From Spirometra erinaceieuropaei (taxonomy: Eukaryota > Platyhelminthes > Cestoda > Diphyllobothriidea > Diphyllobothriidae): a stretch of DNA of 64,000 bases. Position 1 is the first letter of the stretch. The number at the start of each line of letters is the position of its first letter. This document shows, piece after piece, positions 1 through 12,100 of this stretch. The notes beneath the pieces are model-generated. The model was not told the DNA's origin, ran no database searches, and saw nothing but the letters and a program-made list of their open reading frames with translations. The stretch covers positions 690,497 through 754,496 of the forward strand of contig CACRXP010000088.1 of NCBI GenBank assembly GCA_902702965.1, in the 5' to 3' direction. A program made the position numbers and the translations under genes.

Positions 1-25
1 TAATGTGTTTTGAAGGTGCACTTAC

Positions 26-108
26 TCTGGAAATTTAATTAGACGTAAATGTCTCCCTTTGCTGTTGAGAATGTCCATCTCTTCGGGCTTCAGTTCGAAG
101 TCGAAAAT
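26..108 (-). CDS. AKR exon 7 (C-terminal region)
   Basis: 83 nt, 27 codons plus two bases. Begins [16 protein letters not shown] and ends LRLIKFP before donor GTAAGT, so at least one more exon lies outside the window. Phase 0 at its acceptor (TTTTTTAG) matches the end of exon 6. Confidence 0.9.
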
Positions 109-3100
109 CTAAAAAAGCGAGAAAACACGCGGCTTTTAAGCCACCTGGTTGAATTAAAGTTGAATTAACGTCAATCGCCCTTCGTTAGCCCGATTGATTT
201 ACTGTGAACCGTTTTCGCGATGCTTCAATAACCAGTCGTTTGGAAGTTCGTGGGAGGACCACCCTGGCACAGTCATTAAAATAGCGCTTAAATTTAGAAT
301 AAACCACAAAGAGGCTGAGCTTATAAAGGACCTCATTGTAGCTGACCAACCCAGTGGTCACTCTTCATTAGTCATTAAACGGGTCACATGGTAGGTGGGC
401 TGGACCAGCGCAGGGGCAAGGTAGGAGTCCGGCAGACGTTTTCAGGAATGCGCACCCATAGAAGATGCCAAAATTTTGGGTGTGGTAGCAGGCTTGATTG
501 AAGATTTACGCACCACCTTCAGATCCGTGCCAACACTCCCCCATTTTTGCTGTTATTGCTGTTGAAAACCTGGTCAAGTGTCTCTTATGAACCAGTGGAG
601 TGTGGCGGTACGTCTAGATGCGGACTTTCGTCAGGCCAGTCACATGCGCCTCTCCTACCTCCGATCTTCTTGACTTGGTCATTACACCGGACTCAGGTGA
701 AGCAGGAGGAGAAAATGCAGTAGATACAGTGCAAGTCGGCATGGACACAGTATGCAAGGCCCACTCAGGGAACAAAAACCAAGTCATCGTGTATTACGGC
801 TAAATGGCAGAACTGAGAGCGCGATAGTACAGTGCGTGACCGAGATCATGAAATGTTGGTCGAAATTCTGATATCCGCTTTTAGTTAGGAAGGATTACTT
901 AGGTAGTTGATCAGAAGAAGAAGCGATCGCTGGAATAATGGCTTTATTCGCCTGACGTTTCGGATTCTCTCTTGAATCCATCATCAGAGACAGTTGCAGA
1001 TTTTTTATTGCCTTATAACTTCAAATATATTTTGTGGAAAGCACTTATAAAAATACGCTTCCTTTTACTCGTTTGCTAGAGAATCACGTTTTCTTCATAT
1101 TTTATGTCTGAAGAAAGGGTATCTTTGGGTTTTAAAAAAAGCTTCTAATTATGAAATTGTTTAAAACCATGCAATCTTCATGCATACAGCATCGTACCAG
1201 TCCGATTGTCAATGCTTCTCATAAAATTTACAACGTTGTTTGCATACATTGCAAAATTTAATGGAAATTCTATGATATATTTTTAAAGCCATAGAAGAGT
1301 ATGTGATTTTGTTTACGCAGAGAGCATGCACCTTGTAGACTGAAATCTCTAAACGCTAATGCAACGGCTGATCAGGTTCAACATTATTAAGGGATTGGGA
1401 AACTTTTTTAAAACCCAAAGAAACCCTTTCTTCAGACATAAAATGTGAAGAAAACGTGATTCTCTACCAAACGAGTAAAAGGAAGCGTATTTTTATAAGT
1501 GTTTTCTACAAAATATATTTGAAGTTATAAGGCAATAAAAATCAATGCAAAAAATGCATAAGCACTAATTTATTACCGAGTGCGCCTTTTAGGTCGAAAA
1601 AAGGTGGGTTCAAAAGCTGACATCCTGGCAGGTTCGAAATATAATACGCATATGCCGCTCGAAGATTACAATTACAACACTATCTAACTAATCCTTCCTG
1701 ACTGAAGGCGCATTTTGGAAGTTCGGCCAACATTTCATGAGCTTGGTCACGCACTGTACTATGGCGCTCTGCGTTCCGCCATTTAGCCCTACCCATGAAA
1801 CCCGTATTACACGATGACTTGGTTTTTGTTCACTGAATGGGCCTTGCATACTGTGTCCTTGCCGACGGAGAGCACGATAGGAGGTAAACACTTGAAAAAT
1901 ATTGAGGACTCATATTGCGTCCTCACGCTAAATTTCCCTACGGCTACCTGCAAAAGAGCACAAGTACCAGAAACTCCCGATCCTCGATCGACGGTAACAA
2001 AATACCTGGCAGTGTAAGCAAAGGTTGAGTATTTCCCCAGGGATTCCAGCTTGTTTTCACAAAAGAAGTAGATTACGTCCCCTGTAGTTACGGGAGCGTG
2101 GAAGCGTCTATTATAAATAGGCGAGGACGCAATATCCTACGATGATCTTCTTTTTGCTCGTTGAGTGGTATCGCATACTTTGTCCTTGTCCGCAAGTCAT
2201 CTATCAATAAAAAGCAATTCACACGCAAGTCACCCGTGCCCTGGGGCACACGCGGACATCATCGGAAACGACGGTCGAACTGTCCGTCACCAAAACTGTC
2301 CGTGACTGTGATAGAACAAAACTGAAACTCGCAGCCAACTTGCACAGTAAGAGACGCCATCTACATTATGTGGGCTGACTCATGAAATGTCAAACAAAAT
2401 ATCGAAATGCGTTCTCGTTTCGAAAAGATTAATTAAGTAGGGTTGCAAAACTCATCATTATGCAGCATAATTCTAGTTACCACAAGGTGTCGGCTTTTGA
2501 ATGAACGTATTTCCGACTGCATGCAAGAGCCACACTCTGCAAAATGTGACTACTTATGTAGTATGCGATTTTCTCAATAATTTTCGACGCCCTTAAAAAT
2601 TTAATTATTTTTCATGTTAAACATGCATAGAAATATTCATTCTTTTATTAATTCGGTAGAAAACCACGTCTACTTCCAATTTTATACTTGAAAGAAGGGT
2701 ATAATTTGGTCTAAAAAAGCTTTCCTAATTCCCGAATAATTTTGAACCCGACCGGCTGTTAGACGTGCATGCAAGGTTTTAAAAATACAGGCCGTATATT
2801 TTCGTGTACGGCAAACCATGCATTTCTCTACGGTAATAAAGGAAGACCATGTGCATTCGAGCAATATTGTAAACTTTATAAGCCACATTCGTAAATGCAG
2901 ATACATGACGTTTTATGAATAGCCATTTCACGGTAATAAAAAATTTCACAATTAGAAGCCTTTTTTGAAACCAAATACTACCCTTCTTTCGAGTATAAAA
3001 TTCAAACACGCGATTTACTGCCGAAAAAAGTAATAGAATGAATATTTTATGCATGTTTTCCATAAAAAATAATTGGATTTTTAAGAGCATTGAAAATCAA

Positions 3101-6100
3101 TGAAGAACTTGGATGCTACTTAAGTAGTCATTTTTTGCAGAGTGTAGCTCTTGCATGCTGTCGAAAATAAGTTCACTCAAAAGCCGACACCTTGCGGTAA
3201 CTGGATCAGTATAGAATTATGCTGCAAGATGATGAGTTTTACAACCCTTCTTATTACTCTTTTCGAAACGAGAACGCATTTCGAAATTTCGGTTGGCATT
3301 TAATGAGTTTGGTCACCTATTGTAAATATCCGGTCTGAGCGCAGTAGCGCTAGCTGGCGTGCGGGCATTCGCATCCTTAATGTTCCATTCACATGGTAGC
3401 CGGATGACCATTTCTGTCTTAGAAGTTCATCTGTGGGGCATCACCCGATGGCTAAGTGCTGAATGGAGCACTTTAAGTCCAAGTAAGGCGAGGCGTCTAA
3501 CAGAGGTGCCTGAAAGTCCTTTTTATGAAGACGACTTGCTATCGCCGGCTATATCACCTTGGGGGTTGAAAGTCAATGTTCTTAAGGGAATATCTTGGCT
3601 GGTCATTTCTGTGCAGACTAAGTACGCCAGGGGGTTGAAACACTGAAGGGAATGCTTTCTCCTCAGTTGAATTCGTGTACGGAATTCTTTTTGTCTAGTT
3701 GTGGGTGATTGCTAGTTGTCGGGCTTCGAACATAGCTGTTGCCCATTGCATTATGGGAAAAGGCTCAATGAGAGGAGCTGCGACCGCCCACAGTGGGGAG
3801 TATTTCAGAACACGCTAAATTTGTTGTGCGAAGGTTTTCAAATGTCTCCATTTAGGAATGGTAAGCATGGCGTCACGGGTTCCGCCCCCAGAGGTCTCTT
3901 GAGGTTTTGGAGCATAGCCAACCAAAAAAATCCGGAAACGGACCACATCATAGATGTAATGTATGTTTATCGCTTCAACAGCCAACAATTTGGAGAATTA
4001 ATGCGAGGAGTAAAGTAATGGCAAATGGTGGAGTCACCTACTAAGCAAATTATAACATCCCTGATTTTGATTAAAACTGATCAGACTATGTGCCTGAAGT
4101 CGGGCGTGTTAGTTTCTAGAACAATCCCCCTTGCAAGCCGTGTGCAGGCGGGTCTAGCCGAGAGATGAACGACTGTGGGATACGTCACGCTTGTGAATAA
4201 TTGCCGTAGATGTGCAAACTCATGGAATGTTAGCCGAAATTAAGAAATGTGTTTACGACTAGAAAAGATTAATTAGACATTATTGCAATATTAATAGACA
4301 TGAAGCAAAATTTCAAAATTATTCGGTCACCCTAGAATGTCAGCTTTCGAATGTTCCTTCAAGTCACCTGCAAAAAACACGCTGTCTAAAAAATAGCTAA
4401 TTAGATAGTATAAAATTTCCTAACTGATTTACGATGCCCTTGTAAATTTTAATATATTTCATGAAAAACATACATCAAAATATTCATTCTTGCACTCATT
4501 TGGTAGGAAATCACGCCTTATTCGAAATGTGTGCTTAAAGAATGGGTGTAATTCAGTGTTAAAAAAACTTTTCCCATTCCCGAATAATTTTGAACCCGAC
4601 GCGCCGTTACACTAGCATTCAGGGTTTTCAAACTATGAGCTGTGTAATTTACGTTTACGGTACATCATAAATTTCCATGCGCTTTAACAGAAAATTATAT
4701 GGAGTTAATAAAATTCAACAGCGGAATTGAGCAATATTGAAAACTTTTCATGAAACATTGATAAATGCAGACACACAAGGTTTTATGAACGGACATTTAA
4801 CGCTCTTAAAAAGTCGCATAATTAAAAAGTATTTTAAAACATAAGCGTAAAATTTGAAGACGTAATTTTCTATCGACTGAATAGAAGAATGAATATTTCT
4901 AGGCATGCTCTCCAAGGAATATATTCGCATTAATAAGGACATCGAAAATCAATGGGATATATCATATTGCGCATATAATCATTTTTTACAGAGTGTACTG
5001 TTTCAGGTGACGGGAAAGAAGCTTATTTAAAAGCTGGCCGCCTGAATTAGTCAAATTATTTGGAAATTATGCTGCATGATGATTAATCTTAAAGACACAT
5101 TTAAGTAACCTTCTCGGGTCATAAACGCATTTCTGAATTTCGGCAAGCATTTCACGAGTTAGCACAGCTTTTGTAGTAGAATCGCGCCATAGCTTCACAA
5201 ATTTACTTTGTTACATAGGAGGTTATCTTGTTATTGAGTTTATTTCCGTCGAGACAGTGGTTTGGCATTCCATTAATCTGGCCTCATTGAGTGTGAGACT
5301 CTCGTTCATTAAAGGGAACTGCGGTCTCGTTCCATCTGGTCATCGCATCGAGAATAAATGCGGAACTGATTTTGTCAGTGAACAGGCGATCCATAAAACG
5401 TCGTCTGCAGACGCTTCCACATATTCCTGTCCGTTCACTGTTACCGTCCAGTTTAACCTGGAACACCTTAACATTGAAACATATTAGTACGGAGAGAGAC
5501 CCCATTGAGACAGCATTCCTAGTGGAGGCTTCATTTGTCACGCTGGAGACGGCCGTGAGTTCAGGAAGCGCTGTTTGCGTTTGTCTAAGTCCCTCTAACA
5601 ACAGGCTGTGTGAATTGTCTTTTCCGGTTTTGTAACCTGGGTAACTGTCAATGCTGAGGAGTTTATTGAGACGTCCGAAGCGTTAGATGCTTCCTCATTC
5701 CACGCAGACTCACACACGCAGACACCGTTTCCTAACAAAACAGAGAAGACATCGACACGGACTTCCAATAACATCTCAGCGATTTAGACGTCGCTGTCAT
5801 ATTTCCGCTTGCGTGAGCACCGTTAATTCTGTGCACTGTATGGGGGCTTGATTTGTTTTGGAAAGGGAGCTCTTCAAAAACGGCGTTTAAGCACGCCACG
5901 GTTGGGCAAGCACCTGAGAGGCAAGCAAAACTAGAAATGTACTCGAGGCCAAAGAAAAGACCGTATTTTTTGCAAACAGCTGGTTGGTTGGAGTGCTTTA
6001 ACCCGCACCTTACATCGACGCTACTGACCAGTAATATGTCACAAGCAGACCCATCGCGATGAGACCTCCATGTTAAAAAATACAAATTAAAGTCATGATT

Positions 6101-9100
6101 AGGTGATTTACGATGTAAGAAAGAAAGAAAAGAAATGATTAAGAGTTTAGATTAAATTTTAAAGGAACATTTAAAAGCTATGCATTGCCTCACATGCGTA
6201 TCACGGCTCACGAAAAGACGACCGGAGAAGGTCGGAATTCTTAGGTAAGTTAAACTTACATACTGAGTGTAGATCAATTCAGGGTAGTAGTACTACTGAG
6301 AAAGATCGAACATTTTCGCATTAACGCAACTGCATGCGTTTTTTACGGAGCGTGTTAAATTAGCACTAGAGTTTACAATGTTTTTCGTATCATCCCTCCG
6401 AAATCCCTACCAAATCGTGGTGGACATGAAAAACCCAACTAATATGTAAAAGCGTCAAGATTCGCAGTCAGGTTCCCGTAACTGAGATGGTTGGAGCGTC
6501 GGCTACACTCAAGCTGTCATGTACCCGAATCCCGCTGAGATCACCGAGATTCGCCCAGTCTAGTCATCTGTCTCATATTAACTCACACAATAAAACTATA
6601 AAACATCTGTCCTATGCAGTCCAAACATACAGTAGATGTGCCGTCTCACGAAATGTTGACCCGAATTCTGAAATGTTTATTCGGCTAAAAAAGGTTGTTT
6701 AAATTGGGTCGTAAGACTAAAACTCAGGTAGCATACTGACAAAATATTTCAGATTGCATCGGGATGCCCAATTTGAACGAGCTTCTCACAAACTAGATTA
6801 AGCAAGAAATTACTAATTGGTGAGTATGCACCTTTTCAGTTGATTTGCGATGACCTTACACATTTGAATATATTCCATAGAAAACGAGCAAAAGTATTCC
6901 CTTGTACTCAATTGATAGCATATCGCGTTTTTGTCAAATTGCCTGTCTGGGGAAGCGTTCCCTTCGGGGTTAAAAAACCATCTAAATTCCCGAAAAATTT
7001 TAACTTGCCCTACCGTTGCACTCGTATTCAGGTTTCTAACTATAATGCAAAATCGCTTCTGCAAGGAAAACCGCACATTTATTTGCACTAGATGTATTAA
7101 CTCATGAAATGTTAACCGAAATTCTGAAATGCATTTCTGACTCAAAAATATTACTCAAATAGGGTTGTAATATTCATCCCTCTGCGGCAAAATCCTAAGG
7201 TATTTCAGTTACTTTGGGATGCCAGCTTTTGAAAGAACTACAATCTGACCGATTGCGACAACTCCAATCTGTAAATAATGCCAATTTAAATAGCATAAAA
7301 TTTTCCTTCTGATTTCTGATGGTCTTATAAGTTTAAATATCTTTCAGAGAGAAAACGCATAAACGTATTAAGTATTTTGACTATTTTGGTAGAAAAGTAC
7401 GTTTTTTCCAATATTTTGCTTGAAGGAAGTTTTTAATTTGGTCTTGAAAAGATTTATCATTTTGAAATATTCCAAAACCGCTAAATGCCCGTTCATAAAA
7501 GATCATCTCTCTGAATTTACTACTTTTGCTTTTAAGTTTTACAATATGGTTCTAGTCCATCATCAAATTTTATGAACCCCGTATTGTCTTCTCTTATAAC
7601 CGCATAGTAAACTTTGATTTTTCGAACACGGAAAATATACAACTTGTACTTTGGTACCCGTGAATACGAACGTAAGGGCAGACCATATTCAAAATTTTTC
7701 GGTAATTAAAACGTTTTTTGAACTGAATTATACATTTTCATCAAGTATAAATTTTGCAGATGTAAGTTTCTGCTAAATGAGTAAAAGAACAAATACTTAA
7801 TCCATTCTTACTATGAAATATATTTGAATTTATAGATGCATCGAAACTTAGTAAGAAGAATTTGTGCTAAGTGGTCAGTTTTTACAGAAGGTGGTTTTCA
7901 CAGGCGGCCGAAAATAGGTTCCTGTAAAAACTGACATCATTAAGTACCTGAATTATTATATTATGCTACAGGGTGACAAATATTGCAGTCCTTCTTAAGT
8001 AACCTTTGGAGTCGAAAAGGCATTTCGGAATTTCGGTTAACATTTCGTGAGTTAGCACATCTAATATATGCTATTACGAAAATGTCTTATAAGGCTCATT
8101 AAATTTTACAGTGGGTTTAGTTCGTTTTGAATTTTTTACAAGCGGTATAAATAAAAGGACAGACACGATGCTTTATGGCTAGACAGTTCACAATCTTAAA
8201 AATCCTATGGTTTAAAAGCTTTTTAAAAGTGAAAAATACACTTTTTCCAAGCATACAATTTGGAGATGTAATCGGCAACCAAATGAACACACGAAAATTG
8301 TTTGCCCATTCTCTGTAAATGCATTTGAATTTTAAAGGGCGCTGCAAATTAGTTAAAAAAATCTGTGTCAATCAGGCCCTCGGAGGTAAGCTCATTTAAA
8401 AATCGACATCCCGATGTAGCTGGTGTATTTTATGATAATGCTACGCCACAGAGTGTCTTAATACCTTATTTGCGTAATCCTTTCTAGTGTAAAACACTTT
8501 TCAGAATTTCAGTTAACATAACATATACTCTGACTTAGCTGTATCCCCTTGACAGAATATTCGCTGCATGCGTGACGACATTTTTCCCCCATGGAACGCT
8601 TTCAACAACCACCCACGAGAATTCCAACATATATGCGCACCACCAAACACGGGCGATGCGCCCAAGACTCGCTGGTGCTGGTGGGACAATGCAGGTTAAT
8701 AACGTTGTATAAGCCAGGCCTTGTTTTGAGTCTGTAAATGGGCCCTGGGCAGTTCCCCCTGGCTAACAAGAGGAGGGGTGGGGGTGGAGGGGAAGTAGTA
8801 GGGACCACGGTGAATGCCTGCGTAGGAAGTCCTTTTACGGGGCTTTTATGCGCTAAGCAATAAACAATGGTCCTGCTGCTGCAGTTCAAGGAAGTGCTTT
8901 CCACGTCCACCAACCTACCATGACACAAAGGCATAAAAAATTGCAGGAAGGCCGTTTGCCCTTAAAAACGTCCTTCTGGCTATCAGCAGTGCTAGTCGCA
9001 CGCGGTTGGCGTAAAACCAACAACCGCGCGACTATAGACTAAAGATTCAACTGGGAAATTTTCCCACCAGGGAGCGTGTACTGAACTCGTCGACGTTGTC

Positions 9101-12100
9101 CGCTTGAAAATTACTACTGATAAGGACTGAATGAAAGGCTGCAGTTTTTCAGACAATAGACGGTTCGACAGTCACAAACGACGATGTCCACCGAGTGCCC
9201 CACAGGATGGTGTAGCAGGCACCGTGACTTGCGCGTTAATTAGTTTATAGCGAGAATAGACTTGCGCAGCATCTACCGCACTCTCTCCTCCTTCCCCACA
9301 TGCACGCGGTGTCAAGGTATAGTCAAAAAAGATTGGAGCGGGGTAGGGCGCTACTTGACCAGGATTTTAACTAACAACAACACAACAATGGGTCGTGTAC
9401 GCAGTCATCCTTTATGCAATCAAAGTCGTCACGTTCATATGAGAATACTCATAATTATTAGGAAATAAATGCTGTATAGAACCTGTCTGCGTCTGTAGTA
9501 CGTATGTTGGCCACATTTTGCGAGACTCAATATAGTGACCAAGTTGATTAGGATGTAGTTATTAAAATTAGATTAACTTTAGCCGGTGTGTCAAAAACAC
9601 TGCGTCAACGAAACTAAGCAGATGAAAACAGCGCAGTACTCTGCCAATATAAAACTCACACTTGGGTTTTCCATATTTCACATAGGAGATTAGAGACGGA
9701 AGGCTAATATTCACGCTTTGACACGGGTTTTAGAGGGTGGCGGTTCATGTATTAACAGTTTGTTGAAACGAAATGGCTTTCCACTCATCACATAGCCCGA
9801 TTGGCCGGAAGTATCTGACCGCTTGGTAACAATATGTCCATTAAAGTGGCAAAGCACTTCTCCGTCATTTCTCTTCGAACCATGTCCTTTCCTCATCAGG
9901 GATACATATTTCGGATATCGTTCAACGTATAATGACGAACGGCGTTGAAAGGGTGAAGTCGTAGAACGTACAAAGAGCGACATCTGAAGAACTGGAGACT
10001 GCGAACAATAGGCTGACACGGCCAAACACGCCCTCCACGCGTGCCCACAATCGCGGACCTCACACAATGGAGGGGGTTGTTGAACCTGCATGGAATCATC
10101 GAGGATGTCGCAGTCAAGCGTTCATTATCCGGCCACCCCCCGCATAAAGACTAGCGAGCTATTTTCGAAAAGGGGCCCTACGACGAGTCAGAATTACTTC
10201 TTTATAAATGCGGGTGAATCCTTAAATTTCATGTGCATGTGCGAGTAAATATAAGAAATACAGTAGGTGGGCTAACTCATGAAATGTCAACCGAAATTCC
10301 AAAATGCGTTCTCGTTGCGAAATGTTTAATTAAGAAGAGTTGTAAAACTTATCAGTTACCTCAGGATGCCGGCTTCCGAAAGAACTTCTTTACGGCTACA
10401 TGCAGAAACTACATTGTAAAAAATGACTACATAAGTAGCTTGAATTTTTCTTATTGATTTTAGATGCCCTTAAAAAGTCAATTATATTTCATAGAAGAAA
10501 TGCATAAAAATATTCATTCTTTTTCTCATTCGGTATAAAATTACGTTTTCGTTTAACTTTACGCTCGAAATAGGGATTTAATTTGGTTTACAAAAACTTT
10601 TCCAAGTTCCGAATAATTTTGAACCCTCTATGCCGTCACACTCTCTTTCAGGGTTTTCAAACTAAAAGCCGTATTTCTTCCGCTTACGGAAAACCCAAAA
10701 TTTCTCTACAGTATTCAAGGGAGATCATCTGGGGTTCATAGAATTTAGCAGTGGATTTGAGCCTTGTTGTTAACTTTGAAAGCAACGCTAGTAATGCAGA
10801 GACATGACGTTTTATGGACAGCCATGTCATGGTATTAAAAAATCTCACAATTAGAAACATTTTGTCAAACCAAATTATACCCTTCTTTTGAGTATAGATT
10901 TGAAAGGGGAAGACATTTTCTACCGCATAAGTAGATTGAATATTTTTGTGTATGTTTTCCAAGAAATATAATTGACTTTGTAAGGGCACCGAAAATCAAT
11001 GAGAAAAAATTCCGGCTAGATCGCAGTTGGTAGCCAGGTCTCGTATTCAGGTGGCTGAGGGGTTTGTTTACTGGGGCTATTCTGTGGGGTTCCATAGTAA
11101 CATCTGACCCATTTGGCTTCCGTTTTACGTTAGAGGTTTAGGATTAGGGTACCGGTTAATGGTTTTCGATTTTCCGGTTAGGGTTATGCCTTTAGGCTTA
11201 GGTTTTCTGGTTACGGTTAGGGTATGAGAGTACGAATAGGTTTCAGCATTACGGTTAGGTTTCTCAGTAACGGCTACGTTAACGATTTCAGTTAGGGTTA
11301 ACGTTGCCGTTAGGGTTAACGGTTAACGTTTAAGGTTGAGGTTAGGGTTAGGATTAGGCTAAGTTCGCCGTCCGCATCCCCATTTCTGGCTACAAACTGT
11401 GACCTACCCAAAATGCCTGCTACCTATTTAGCCATTTTTTAAAGAGTGTAGTTCCTGAGTGCAGCCAAAAGGATGATCGTTCGAAAGCCGGCATCCTGAG
11501 GTAGCGGAATTATACTAGAAGTATGCTGCATAATGATTGGTTATGAAAACCTACTTAATCAATGCTTTCGAAACGAAAACCTGTTTCGGAATTTCTGTTG
11601 ACATTTCATGAGTTAGCGCACTTAATGTATAAGTAACAAAAAGAAGTCAGATAAAGAAATCTGATTTATTTGCTTATTTCTCTGCCCAACAGAACAACTT
11701 TACAGTATGGAGATAATCATCCAATCAACGGCCAGTATTGCAGGCCTGGAGATGACCGCGCAGCGCCGGATCGGCTGACTGAGTTCTTATCAGAGACTCA
11801 GTTCGCTGAGGTTTTCGACATGAGAACTTATCTTGGCAGCCAAGAAGAAAAGTAAACAAATGGTTCCGCTGCACAATTAGGCCCTCTTTTTTCGTTTCCT
11901 ATACTTGTTGTACCCGGAAAATATTAAAAGGAGGCAGCAGTACATTTACTCACGTTGAGATTAGATCGTATTCGTTCGGGATTAACACTCGTCGGAATTA
12001 CGATCAGGTCACGTTGGATGGCATGTCGAAGGAGCACCTGGGCTGGCGACTTGAAATGCGCTCGGGCGATATCTTTCACGAAGTCCTCCTCGAGCAGTGA

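Larger units (their letters stand above)
10261..11627. mobile_element. Foldback element F6, carrying a telomere-like insertion
   Basis: Opens CAGTAGGTGGGCTAACTC after TA at 10259-10260 and closes before TA at 11628-11629. The right arm is interrupted by the element at 11014-11408. Confidence 0.82.
109..11953 (-). other. AKR intron 6, about 11.8 kb, packed with foldback elements
   Basis: Contains six of the eleven foldback palindromes and one telomere-like TIR element. No host exon was found in it on either strand. Confidence 0.85.

Noticed and set aside
945..1010. CTGACGTTTC motif as a hammerhead core
   Set aside because: It lacks the CUGANGA core (CTGACGT), GAAA and pairing stems; it is a Penelope-associated motif of another kind.
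9711..10091. 126-codon minus-strand frame as a gene
   Set aside because: No domain, no start context, no splice partners, and overlapping frames on the same strand.
11118..11372. TTAGGG-like tract as a chromosome end
   Set aside because: Units are highly degenerate, interstitial, and bounded by transposon-like inverted ends; five other tracts of both orientations lie in the window.
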